Source: Chloroflexota bacterium
GTDB taxonomy: Bacteria > Chloroflexota > Anaerolineae > Anaerolineales > UBA4823
DNA: 49,185 bases
Assembly: GCA_012516075.1 (NCBI GenBank)
Contig: JAAYXE010000089.1
Span: 1-49,185 of the forward strand
Direction of reading: 5' to 3'
Of this stretch, positions 32,887 through 40,821 are shown one piece after another (positions within the stretch are counted from its first letter, which is position 1; each line of letters opens with the position of its first letter). Below the pieces are notes generated by a model. The model had not been told where the DNA came from and did not search any database. It saw only the letters and a program-made list of their open reading frames with translations. Position numbers and translations under genes: made by a program.

Positions 32887-33843
32887 ATGAGCTATCATAT
32901 CGCCGTTGATGTTGGCGGCACGCAGATGCGGGCTGCCTGTTTTCCCCCAGATCAGCTTAAACCGCTGGTTATCAACCGCATTTCCACCCGTCACCCCAGC
33001 GAAACCCCGCTGGAACGACTGCACCGCGTCATTGCCTCCGTATGGCCGCAGGACGGCGAGGTGGCCGCCATCGCGGTGGCCGCTCCGGGGCCACTCGATC
33101 CCTATCGCGGCGTTATCCTGGCCGCGCCGAACATCCCGGGCTGGATCAATGTCCCCCTGCGCCAGGATCTGGAGCAGCATTTTAACGTCCCGGTGGCGTT
33201 GGGCAACGATGCCAATATGGCCGCCCTGGGCGAATGGATGTATGGCGCGGGTAAAGGCCACCATCACGTGCTGTATTTTACGATCAGCACCGGGATCGGC
33301 GGCGGGGCGATCATCGATGACCGCCTGCTGCTTGGCGCCCAGGGGATGGCAACCGAGCTCGGGCATATTACCGTTGATCAGAACGGTCCCCTGTGTGGAT
33401 GCGGGCAGCGCGGTCACCTGGAAGCCTTTGCATCGGGAACCGCGATTGCCGCCTGGGTCAAACAGGAAATCGAACAGGGCGCCGAAACCAGCCTGCCAAA
33501 GGACCGGCCGGTAGATGCCAGAATGGTAGCCGAAGCTGCCCGCGCCGGGGACGAGCTTTCGAAAAAAGCGATGGATCGCGCCGGTCGATTTATGGGCCAG
33601 GCGATCGCCAGCTACCTGCATATTTTCAATCCTTCCATTGTCATCATCGGCGGGGGCGTGTCACGCGCCGGCGACCTTCTCTTTGAACCGATGCGCAGGG
33701 CGATGCACGAGTATGTCCTCACACCCCGCTATCTGGAGAACCTGACTCTGACCACCGCAGCCTTTGGGGATGATGCCGGTCTGATGGGCGCCCTGGCCCT
33801 GGCTCGCTCCACCGGACTCGAAGTGGTTGACACAGTCAAGTAA
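32887..33843 (+). CDS. ROK-family sugar kinase (glucokinase-like)
   Basis: The 318-aa protein has the ROK/ASKHA pattern: phosphate-1 motif IAVDVGGTQMRAAC, the sugar site VALGNDANMAALGEWMYGAG, the catalytic Asp in GNDAN, phosphate-2 ISTGIGGGAIIDDRL, ELGHITVD, and the zinc motif CGCGQRGHLEAFASG. Adenosine motif: IVIIGGGVSRAG. It most likely phosphorylates glucose or N-acetylated hexoses with ATP. There is no helix-turn-helix N-terminus, so it is a kinase and not a ROK repressor. It diverges from yvcK, 88 bases apart, and precedes recJ by 64 bases. A TTG at 32881 in the same frame is an unlikely alternative start. Confidence 0.92.
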   Translation: MSYHIAVDVGGTQMRAACFPPDQLKPLVINRISTRHPSETPLERLHRVIASVWPQDGEVAAIAVAAPGPLDPYRGVILAAPNIPGWINVPLRQDLEQHFNVPVALGNDANMAALGEWMYGAGKGHHHVLYFTISTGIGGGAIIDDRLLLGAQGMATELGHITVDQNGPLCGCGQRGHLEAFASGTAIAAWVKQEIEQGAETSLPKDRPVDARMVAEAARAGDELSKKAMDRAGRFMGQAIASYLHIFNPSIVIIGGGVSRAGDLLFEPMRRAMHEYVLTPRYLENLTLTTAAFGDDAGLMGALALARSTGLEVVDTVK

Positions 33844-33907
33844 ATCATATTCCGATCGCCGCACCTGACGGTCAACCGGCGAATTCATTTAGCGCACGGT
33901 CTTCGAT

Positions 33908-35611
33908 ATGCACATTACAGAGAAAATCTGGCAGGTCCAGCACCTGCCGCCCGATATTGATTCGCAGCTGTCGCGGTTCCCCCCGGTCCTGCGGCCGATT
34001 CTCTACCGGCGCGGTTTTGAGAATTATGACGACGCCATACGATTCCTGCGCGCCGAACCTCCCGAAGGGACCAGCGCGTGGAATCTATACGGCATGGAAG
34101 CGGCTGTAGACCGCATCTGCCATGCCATCCAGCGCGGCGAGCAGATCGTCGTCTATGGAGATTATGACGCTGACGGGGTGACGGCCACCGCCCTGCTGAC
34201 CCGCGCCCTGCGCAGCCTGGGCGCCAGCGTCCGACATTACATCCCCAACCGTTTTGATGAAGGCTACGGGCTGAACAACGAGGCACTGGATCAGCTTGCT
34301 GAAGAGGGAGTCAGCCTGGTGATCACGGTGGACTGCGGCATCCGCTCTGTGGAGGAAGTGGATCATGCCCGCCGTCTGGGCCTCGATCTGATTATCAGCG
34401 ACCATCACCAGCCGGGCAGCAGCCTGCCCGAAGCGCTGGCGGTGATTAACCCCAAACAGCCGGCCTGCACCTACATAGAGAAAAACCTGGCCGGTGTTGG
34501 GCTGGCCTATAAAATAGCGGCTGCCCTGATCGAAAGGCTGCGGCCGCGCCTGAACGGCAGCAGCGCCCTGGCCTCCGAATACCTGGACCTGGTGGCGATC
34601 GGGACGGTCGCCGACCTGGCGCCCCTGACAGGTGAAAACCGTGCCCTGGTGCGTAAGGGGCTTGAACACCTGAAACAGCCGCAGCACCAGGGCCTGCTTT
34701 CACTGATGCATACCGCCGGGATCAAGCCGGACCGCATCAGCTCAGAGCATATCGGTTTTGGGCTCGGGCCGCGCCTCAATGCTGCCGGCCGTCTCGAATC
34801 GGCGCTCGCCGCCCTGGACCTTCTGCTCACTGACGATGTCTTTGAAGCCGGCCGGCTGGCACAGCAGCTCGAAGTGCAAAACCGGCAGCGGCAGCAGCTC
34901 ACGCGCCAGATTCAGGAACAGGCGGAAGCCCAGGCCTTGAGCGTCGAGCCGGACGCGCTACTGCTCTTTGCCGCAGATCCCGGGTTCAACCCGGGCGTTG
35001 TTGGGCTGGCCGCCTCCCGCCTGACCGAAAAATATTACCGCCCCTCCATCGTCGCGCACCAGGGCGATGCCTACACCCGCGGCTCATGCCGCAGTATCCC
35101 CGAGTTTCATATCACTGCCGCACTGGATGCCTGTGCCGACATCCTCGAACGCCACGGCGGGCACGCCGCAGCTGCAGGGTTCACCGTGCGCAACGAGCAC
35201 CTTGCCGAGCTGGTCGCCCGTTTGAAAACCATTGCCTCCGAACAGCTTGGCAGCCTCGACCTGCGGCCTACCTTGAAAGCGGATATTGAACTGCGCTTAT
35301 CCGAGCTGCAGCCAAATTTCATCAAATATCTGCAGTACCTGCAGCCCACCGGTTATGGGAACCCCCAGGCCGTTTTTGTTTCCAGAGGTGTAACCGTCAA
35401 ATCCCACCGCACAGTCGGCCATGATGGATCGCATTTAAAGCTGCTCGTCAGCGATGGGTGGGTGAGCTACGATGCTATCGCTTTCCGTCAGGGCCACTGG
35501 GCGGCAAACATGCCCAGGCGCCTCGATATCATGTACACGTTCGAGACCAACGAATGGCAGGGCAACACCACGCTGCAGTTGAACGTGCGCGACCTCAAAC
35601 CCGCTTCATGA
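33908..35611 (+). CDS. recJ: Single-stranded-DNA-specific exonuclease RecJ
   Basis: The 567-aa protein is RecJ, which degrades single-stranded DNA 5' to 3' in recombination and mismatch repair. The DHH phosphoesterase motifs are clear: VVYGDYDADGVTATALLTRA, VITVDCGIRS and LIISDHHQPG. The DHHA1 part has the conserved RGSCRSIPEFHITAALDAC and GGHAAAAGFTV, and an OB-like C-terminal domain follows (LQPTGYGNPQAVF). Length is standard. It starts 64 bases after the ROK kinase, possibly in one transcript, and ends at a strong bidirectional terminator. Confidence 0.97.
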   Translation: MHITEKIWQVQHLPPDIDSQLSRFPPVLRPILYRRGFENYDDAIRFLRAEPPEGTSAWNLYGMEAAVDRICHAIQRGEQIVVYGDYDADGVTATALLTRALRSLGASVRHYIPNRFDEGYGLNNEALDQLAEEGVSLVITVDCGIRSVEEVDHARRLGLDLIISDHHQPGSSLPEALAVINPKQPACTYIEKNLAGVGLAYKIAAALIERLRPRLNGSSALASEYLDLVAIGTVADLAPLTGENRALVRKGLEHLKQPQHQGLLSLMHTAGIKPDRISSEHIGFGLGPRLNAAGRLESALAALDLLLTDDVFEAGRLAQQLEVQNRQRQQLTRQIQEQAEAQALSVEPDALLLFAADPGFNPGVVGLAASRLTEKYYRPSIVAHQGDAYTRGSCRSIPEFHITAALDACADILERHGGHAAAAGFTVRNEHLAELVARLKTIASEQLGSLDLRPTLKADIELRLSELQPNFIKYLQYLQPTGYGNPQAVFVSRGVTVKSHRTVGHDGSHLKLLVSDGWVSYDAIAFRQGHWAANMPRRLDIMYTFETNEWQGNTTLQLNVRDLKPAS

Positions 35612-35614
35612 AAT

Positions 35615-35647
35615 AAAAAAAACGGCCGGGTGCTCCGGCCGTTTTTT
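35615..35647. terminator. Bidirectional intrinsic terminator between recJ and the glycosyltransferase
   Basis: CGGCCGG / CCGGCCG with a 5-base loop (GTGCT) is flanked by A-runs on the left and T-runs on the right, so the stem extends to 13 bp and works on both strands. It stops recJ (stop at 35611) and the convergent glycosyltransferase (stop at 35658). Confidence 0.93.
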
Positions 35648-35657
35648 GGTATCACGC

Positions 35658-36344
35658 TCAATCTACAAAGCGATATTTCAAAATTGCCCAGACCGCCAGG
35701 AAGGCATCTTTCAATTTGATCTTTTTCCCTTCGTGGTAGTCCCGGGGGTTAAAGCTGATCGGCACTTCAAATATACGAACGTTGCGTTTTAAGATTTTGG
35801 CGGTAAATTCGGGTTCAAACTCAAAACCGCGTGCGTTGATCTTCATCCCCTGCACGACCTGACGCTTAAAAACCTTATAACCGGTTTCCATATCTGTCAG
35901 GATATTGTCGAACAGGATATTGGTCATCAGGGTGAGCAGCTTATTGGCCACCATATGCCAGAACATGGTGGACCGCCGGGGGCCTCCTAAAAAGCGGGAA
36001 CCATAGACAACATCCGCCAGACCTTCTTCAATCGGCTGCAGTAGATTGGGATATTCCCGGGGGTTGTATTCCAGGTCAGCATCCTGGATAATGATCACAT
36101 CGCCGGTCGCTTTCTGGATCCCGGTGACAACCGCCGCCCCTTTACCCATGTTGCGGTCATGCAGGTATACACGCATCAGGTCATCCGAACCGTTGAGCGA
36201 GCAGAGATACTCCCGGGAGCCATCGGTAGACCCATCATCTACGATGATAATTTCAGAAGGGATTTGCGTCGCTTTTACCCGTCTCAGAATTTCCTGTATG
36301 GTGTTGATCTCATTATAGACTGGGATAATGACAGAGACTTTCAT
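35658..36344 (-). CDS. Family 2 glycosyltransferase (dolichol/polyprenyl-phosphate mannosyltransferase-like)
   Basis: The 228-aa protein has the GT2 fold of DPM1-like enzymes: [20 protein letters not shown] at the N-terminus, [36 protein letters not shown], and the metal-binding [12 protein letters not shown]. It ends [20 protein letters not shown], typical of the soluble single-domain type without membrane helices. It would transfer a hexose from a nucleotide sugar to a polyprenyl phosphate or sugar acceptor at the inner membrane face. It is isolated from other glycan genes. The 371-base gap upstream (36345-36715) should hold its promoter and that of the AAA+ gene. Confidence 0.92.
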   Translation of the reverse strand: MKVSVIIPVYNEINTIQEILRRVKATQIPSEIIIVDDGSTDGSREYLCSLNGSDDLMRVYLHDRNMGKGAAVVTGIQKATGDVIIIQDADLEYNPREYPNLLQPIEEGLADVVYGSRFLGGPRRSTMFWHMVANKLLTLMTNILFDNILTDMETGYKVFKRQVVQGMKINARGFEFEPEFTAKILKRNVRIFEVPISFNPRDYHEGKKIKLKDAFLAVWAILKYRFVD

Positions 36345-36629
36345 GCGGCAGATTATACAATGAGCCGCACCTTATATCACATTTTCTGGCATACATTTTT
36401 ATTAATACATGCAAAATTCCGGCGGTATCCGTAAAGAGAACGAGTAAGGGTGATCATCACTCCCTGCGCGGCCATACTGCCTGCCGTATATCTCTGATTG
36501 GCCTGAAAGTTGCACGCTCATTGGCGAACCCGGGTTGTCCGGGAGTGTGCCCTATTGCTCCAAACAGGTGAAAAGCCCCCCAGCGCCGCGTCACCGGTCC
36601 ACGCTGAAACGCGTAGAGCGATAAGGGCA

Positions 36630-36638
36630 TGCTATAAT
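36630..36638 (+). promoter_or_regulatory. Extended -10 promoter of the AAA+ ATPase gene
   Basis: TGCTATAAT contains a consensus -10 (36633-36638) with an extended TG and no clear -35. The predicted start is near 36645, giving a ~70-base leader. The motif ATGCTATA is shared with the promoters at 16103 and 32870. The remainder of 36345-36629 shows no gene. Confidence 0.6.
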
Positions 36639-36715
36639 CTTCTTAGCCGGCGCAGGTGTTTACCCGCCTGAGGGGTAGGAAGAGCCACACTTACCTCAAC
36701 TGGGAGATATCGAAG

Positions 36716-38059
36716 ATGAGCATCACGCGTCCCAGGTTTAGAAACGGCGCCGTCCAGGCTGCAGCCGGAGCAGGATTCTCGCTGCCGCCCATCGAAAAAG
36801 TCGAAGACACCGGGCTTTCACCGCTCTGGCTTCAGGATCTGGTGTTGAAAATCCTGTATTTTCAGGGCTATCTGAGCGGTTTTAAAGTGGCAGAAGCTGC
36901 GGCTTTACCTTTTGCGGGTGTCACGGATCAAATCCTGGAGGCGCTCAAGCGCGAGAAGTTCGTTGAAATCAGGTCCGCTCAACAGGTCGGGTTAGGAGAG
37001 GGATCCTACCAGTACGCCATCACCGGTGCAGGCATTGAGCGTGCTCGCGAAGCGCTGGAACGCAGCCAGTACGCGGGCCCGGCTCCGGTTCCGCTGGAAG
37101 TGTACAACGCCGCCATCAACCAGCAGCGACGCAGCCGCCCACTGGTCAACCCCCAGACTTTACAGCAGTGCCTCGCCGACCTGGTGCTCTCGAAAAAGAC
37201 CCGTGACCAGATCGGCCCTGCGGTGAATTCCGGAACATCGATCTTCCTTTATGGACCTCCAGGAAATGGGAAAACCAGTGTCGCCCGGGCGATTGGTGAC
37301 CTGATCCTGCAGGAAACGATGTTCATCCCTTACGCTATATACATCGACGGCCAGGTGGTCAAACTCTATGATTCGGTGAATCACCAGCTCGCACTGGACG
37401 AAGAGGACCTGAACGGCACCGGTATGCTGCGCATGAACGCCCGCCGCGACCCGCGCTGGGTGCGAATCCGCAGACCATTCATCATGGTCGGCGGCGAACT
37501 CAACCTCGACGGGCTGGATCTGGTTTTTGACGATGTGAATAAGTATTACGAAGCGCCGTTTCAGGTAAAGGCCAACTGCGGCATCCTGCTCATCGACGAC
37601 TTCGGCCGCCAGCAGGTGCAGCCTCGCGATCTGCTCAACCGCTGGATTGTGCCCCTGGAAAACCGCATCGACTACCTGACCCTGCACACCGGCCGCAAAG
37701 TGGAAGTACCATTCGATGTACTGGTGATCTTTTCCACCAACCTGCCCCCCCGCGAACTGGTCGACGAGGCCTTTCTGCGCCGCCTGCGGCACAAGATTTA
37801 CATCGGCGACCCGACTTACGAAGAGTACCGCGAAATCTTCTACCGGGTGGCAAAAGCCAAAGGCGTGACGTACAGTGACCAGGGGCTGGCCTATCTGCTG
37901 CAGGAGTGGTACATCCGCCGCAACCGCAGCCTGCGCGCTTCGCACGCACGCGATCTATGCGATCAGATTCTGGCCATTGCCTACTACCTCGGCGTCGAAC
38001 CTGCTATGACCCGTGAGCTGATCGACCGGGCAGCTGAAGCTTATTTTGTGGAGTTGTAA
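36716..38059 (+). CDS. AAA+ ATPase with N-terminal winged-helix-like region
   Basis: The 447-aa protein has Walker A GPPGNGKTS and Walker B GILLIDDFGR, followed by sensor 1 (VLVIFSTNLPP) and the arginine-finger region RRLRHKIYIGDP, then a C-terminal helical lid. Residues ~25-115 (LQDLVLKILYFQGYLSGFKV onward) resemble a winged helix or effector-binding region. Two notable insertions lie between Walker A and B (residues ~210-285). It is probably a cytoplasmic oligomeric ATPase of unknown target, of a type I believe recurs in Chloroflexota and some other phyla; no partner gene identifies its role. ATG 36716 was chosen over an upstream GTG because the upstream part overlaps the leader. Confidence 0.85.
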   Translation: MSITRPRFRNGAVQAAAGAGFSLPPIEKVEDTGLSPLWLQDLVLKILYFQGYLSGFKVAEAAALPFAGVTDQILEALKREKFVEIRSAQQVGLGEGSYQYAITGAGIERAREALERSQYAGPAPVPLEVYNAAINQQRRSRPLVNPQTLQQCLADLVLSKKTRDQIGPAVNSGTSIFLYGPPGNGKTSVARAIGDLILQETMFIPYAIYIDGQVVKLYDSVNHQLALDEEDLNGTGMLRMNARRDPRWVRIRRPFIMVGGELNLDGLDLVFDDVNKYYEAPFQVKANCGILLIDDFGRQQVQPRDLLNRWIVPLENRIDYLTLHTGRKVEVPFDVLVIFSTNLPPRELVDEAFLRRLRHKIYIGDPTYEEYREIFYRVAKAKGVTYSDQGLAYLLQEWYIRRNRSLRASHARDLCDQILAIAYYLGVEPAMTRELIDRAAEAYFVEL

Positions 38060-38074
38060 TCGCAAGAGTTTTTA

Positions 38075-38875
38075 ATGATGCTGATGAACCTACCCCGCCC
38101 GGCTGTAATTGCCCACCGGGGGGCAAGTGCATACGCTCCTGAAAACACGCTGGCCGCTTTCGAACTCGCCATTGATCAGGGGGCCGACGCGATTGAACTG
38201 GACGCCAAGTTGAGTGCAGATGGCGAGGTGGTCGTCATTCACGACCAGACCGTTAACCGCACCACCACAGGCAGCGGCAGAGTCGGCGAGATGACCCTCA
38301 AAGAACTGCGCGCCCTGGACGCCGGAAGCTTCTTCGACATCACCTACCAGGGGGAGAAGATTCCGACCCTGAACGAAGTCTTTGCCCTGGTCGGTAAACG
38401 CATCCCGATTAATGTTGAGCTGACCAACTACGCCTCGCTAACGGACGACCTGCCGGATAAAGTGGCCGCTCTCGTCAGGCGCCACAACCTGACCCGGCAG
38501 GTTCTTTTTTCATCGTTTAATCCGCTTGCCCTGCTGCGCATCCGCCGGCTGCTGCCGGAAGTGCCGGTGGGTATGCTGGCCCTCCCCGGCTGGAAAGGGG
38601 GATGGGCCCGTTCGTGGGTGGGCAGGCTCACCGGCTACCAGTCGCTGCATCCTGAGGCCAGCGATGTAACCCCCGCGCTCGTGCGCAAAGCGCATGCGCG
38701 CGGAGAAAGGGTGCTGGTCTGGACGGTCAACGAAGCGCAGGAGATGGAGCGCCTGTTCAAACTGGGTGTGGACGGTATCTTCACAGATGACCCGCCGCTG
38801 GCGCGCAAGGTGCTGCACAGCATCGAAGCCGGGATCACCCATGCCGGAAAGGGGAAAGTCGGAAACAGGGAATAA
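38075..38875 (+). CDS. Glycerophosphodiester phosphodiesterase (GDPD/UgpQ family)
   Basis: The 266-aa protein opens with the family signature VIAHRGASAYAPENTLAAF (catalytic His and Arg), then AIELDAKLSADGEVVVIHD (the metal-binding Glu/Asp pair and second His), and ends LVWTVNEAQEMERLFKLGVD and GIFTDDPPLA, the conserved Trp-Thr-Asn and TDDP segments. It hydrolyses glycerophosphodiesters to glycerol-3-phosphate and an alcohol, recycling deacylated phospholipids. There is no signal peptide, so it is cytoplasmic. It starts 15 bases after the AAA+ gene; the next gene begins 19 bases after its stop. Confidence 0.95.
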   Translation: MMLMNLPRPAVIAHRGASAYAPENTLAAFELAIDQGADAIELDAKLSADGEVVVIHDQTVNRTTTGSGRVGEMTLKELRALDAGSFFDITYQGEKIPTLNEVFALVGKRIPINVELTNYASLTDDLPDKVAALVRRHNLTRQVLFSSFNPLALLRIRRLLPEVPVGMLALPGWKGGWARSWVGRLTGYQSLHPEASDVTPALVRKAHARGERVLVWTVNEAQEMERLFKLGVDGIFTDDPPLARKVLHSIEAGITHAGKGKVGNRE

Positions 38876-38894
38876 TCTGGTTGGCGAGGGGAGA

Positions 38895-39854
38895 ATGATT
38901 CCATATCACTGGATCGAAGAAGCAGCCGAGCGAATTCAGCCGCATATCAGGGTCACAGAGCTGACCTACGACCCACACAACGACCTGTTTCTAAAATGGG
39001 AGAACCACCAGATCACCGGTTCTTTTAAGGCCCGGGGGGCCATTAACAAAGTGCTCACCCTGGTCGAATGGGAGCGCGAAGCGGGCCTGGTGGCCGCTTC
39101 TGCAGGGAACCACGGGCAGGGCGTGGCCCTGGCTGCCGGTCTGGTAGGCACCCGGGCGGTCATTTTCAGTTCAGAAAACGCCCCACAGGTAAAGTTAGAG
39201 GCCATGCGGTCTCTGGGCGCCGAAGTGCACCTGGTTCAGGGAGGTTATGCAGAAGCGGAGCGGGAGGCGTTAACTTATGCGCAGGAAACCGGGGCGGTCT
39301 GGATCTCTCCCTACAACGACGGTCAGGTGATCGCCGGGCAGGGCACCCTGGGCATCGAAACCCTCTACCAACTACCTCCCCTTCACCAGGTGACGTGGAT
39401 CGTCCCGGTCGGCGGCGGTGGGTTGATCTCCGGCATTGGTGCTGCCATCCACGGCGTTCCCACGCACGATGCCCATCGCCTGATCGGTGTGCAGTCCCAG
39501 GCCTCTCCTTTCGGCCATGCTGTGTTTCATACCGGTTCACAGGCTGGCGCGGTTGAAAAACCCAGCCTGGCGGATGGATTGGCCGGTCCCATCGAAGACC
39601 AGTCGCTCACAATCCCCCTGATGAGGCGTTTCCTGGATGATTTTGTGCTGGTCAGCGAAGAGGAGATCGCCGAAGCCATTCGCTACGCCTGGAACCGCTA
39701 TCAGGAAAAACTGGAAGGCTCCGCTGCAGCTGCCCTGGCAGCCGCCCTCACCGGCAAAGTCCCTCACCGGCCGGCAGTGGTAGTGTTGACGGGCGGCAAC
39801 ATTCAGCCGGAGCTGCACAGCAAAATCGTAGCCGGCATGCTCGAAGCAGGGTAA
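38895..39854 (+). CDS. PLP-dependent threonine/serine dehydratase-like enzyme
   Basis: Starting at ATG 38895, after GAGGGGAGA, the protein is 319 aa. It is a fold-type II PLP enzyme: Schiff-base Lys45 in ITGSFKARGAINK, ASAGNHGQGVALAAG, the phosphate loop VPVGGGGLISGIG, and TGGNIQP at the cofactor end. Its length matches catabolic threonine dehydratase or serine racemase without the regulatory ACT domain of biosynthetic IlvA. The reaction would be deamination of threonine or serine, or racemisation. A longer frame back to 38694 overlaps the GDPD gene and was rejected. The exact substrate is not readable. Confidence 0.9.
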   Translation: MIPYHWIEEAAERIQPHIRVTELTYDPHNDLFLKWENHQITGSFKARGAINKVLTLVEWEREAGLVAASAGNHGQGVALAAGLVGTRAVIFSSENAPQVKLEAMRSLGAEVHLVQGGYAEAEREALTYAQETGAVWISPYNDGQVIAGQGTLGIETLYQLPPLHQVTWIVPVGGGGLISGIGAAIHGVPTHDAHRLIGVQSQASPFGHAVFHTGSQAGAVEKPSLADGLAGPIEDQSLTIPLMRRFLDDFVLVSEEEIAEAIRYAWNRYQEKLEGSAAAALAAALTGKVPHRPAVVVLTGGNIQPELHSKIVAGMLEAG

Positions 39855-39953
39855 TCACCCCGGCTTCAGACCGTAAAATGGAATTCGCGGTAAAATAAAA
39901 TGTTGATTCTTTGACGTAAATGGTGTTAAACCAGCCCCATTAACATTCAATAA

Positions 39954-40814
39954 TTGGTGAGCGGAGTGAGAGAATCGTCTGGACACCCTGAACAACAAAT
40001 AACGCCGGATGAAATGATGGTCGTGTGCATCGCACGACAGATCAAAAATGGTGAGATTGTCGCACAGGGGATTGCCACGCCCCTGGTCAGCGCTGGTTAT
40101 CTGCTGGCCCGCCTGACCCATGCACCCGACCTGTATTTTGCTTCGGCAATCGGCCAGGGCGTCTGCCGCGAGCCGGCTCCGCTCAGCCTGATCCGGGTGG
40201 AGAGCCTGTGGCTGGACCGGGCCCTGACCAGCGTAGGGTTTGTGCGCGCTGCAGCGGATGTCCTCCCCCGCCTGCGCCCCAAAGAGTTTTTTCGCCCGGC
40301 CCAGGTGGATCCCTGCGGCAATTTCAACAATATTGCCTTCGGCCAGGACTACAAACACCCGCGCATGCGCCTCCCTGGTACCGGGGGCATCCCCGATGTG
40401 ACCACCTTCATCAGCGATATCCACCTGTACGTACCCCGCCATTCGCGGGTCACGTTTGTTGAAAAGCTCGATTTCCTCTCCGGTATGGGCTTTCACCCAC
40501 AGCGCACACACGGTGCAGGGCCGCGCTATCTGATCTCAGATCTGGGACAATTCGATTTTGCAAACGGGCGCATGCGCCTGGTCAGCTACCACCCGGGGAC
40601 CAGCATTGAGCGCATTCAGGCAAAAACCGGCTTTGAGCTGGAGATCTCCCCCGACGTCCACGAAACCCCTCTCCCAACCAGTGAAGAACTGCGCCTGCTG
40701 CGCGAAGAGGTCGACCCACTGGGCATTCGCCGGCTGGAACTGCTCAGCGGCGCGGAACGCCGGCAGCTCCTCCACCAAATTATCGCTGCCGAGGCCAGCA
40801 TGTCCGGCGGTTAA
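39954..40814 (+). CDS. CoA-transferase beta subunit (GctB/IpdB-like), apparently unpaired
   Basis: The protein, up to 286 aa, matches the beta subunit of class I CoA-transferases. It opens with ITPDEMMVVCIARQIKNGEI, then VAQGIATPLVSAGYLLARLT, the FFRPAQVDPCGNFNNIAFG segment, RLPGTGGIPDVTTF, and VTFVEKLDFLSGMGF. The closest pattern is glutaconate CoA-transferase subunit B or IpdB of steroid-ring degradation. These enzymes need an alpha subunit, normally the adjacent gene; none is in the window. The start is unresolved: TTG 39954 gives the longest frame, while GTG 39957 or 39966 are also possible. It follows the PLP enzyme by 99 bases and precedes the GH3 gene. Confidence 0.8.
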   Translation: MVSGVRESSGHPEQQITPDEMMVVCIARQIKNGEIVAQGIATPLVSAGYLLARLTHAPDLYFASAIGQGVCREPAPLSLIRVESLWLDRALTSVGFVRAAADVLPRLRPKEFFRPAQVDPCGNFNNIAFGQDYKHPRMRLPGTGGIPDVTTFISDIHLYVPRHSRVTFVEKLDFLSGMGFHPQRTHGAGPRYLISDLGQFDFANGRMRLVSYHPGTSIERIQAKTGFELEISPDVHETPLPTSEELRLLREEVDPLGIRRLELLSGAERRQLLHQIIAAEASMSGG

Positions 40815-40821
40815 TTACGGA

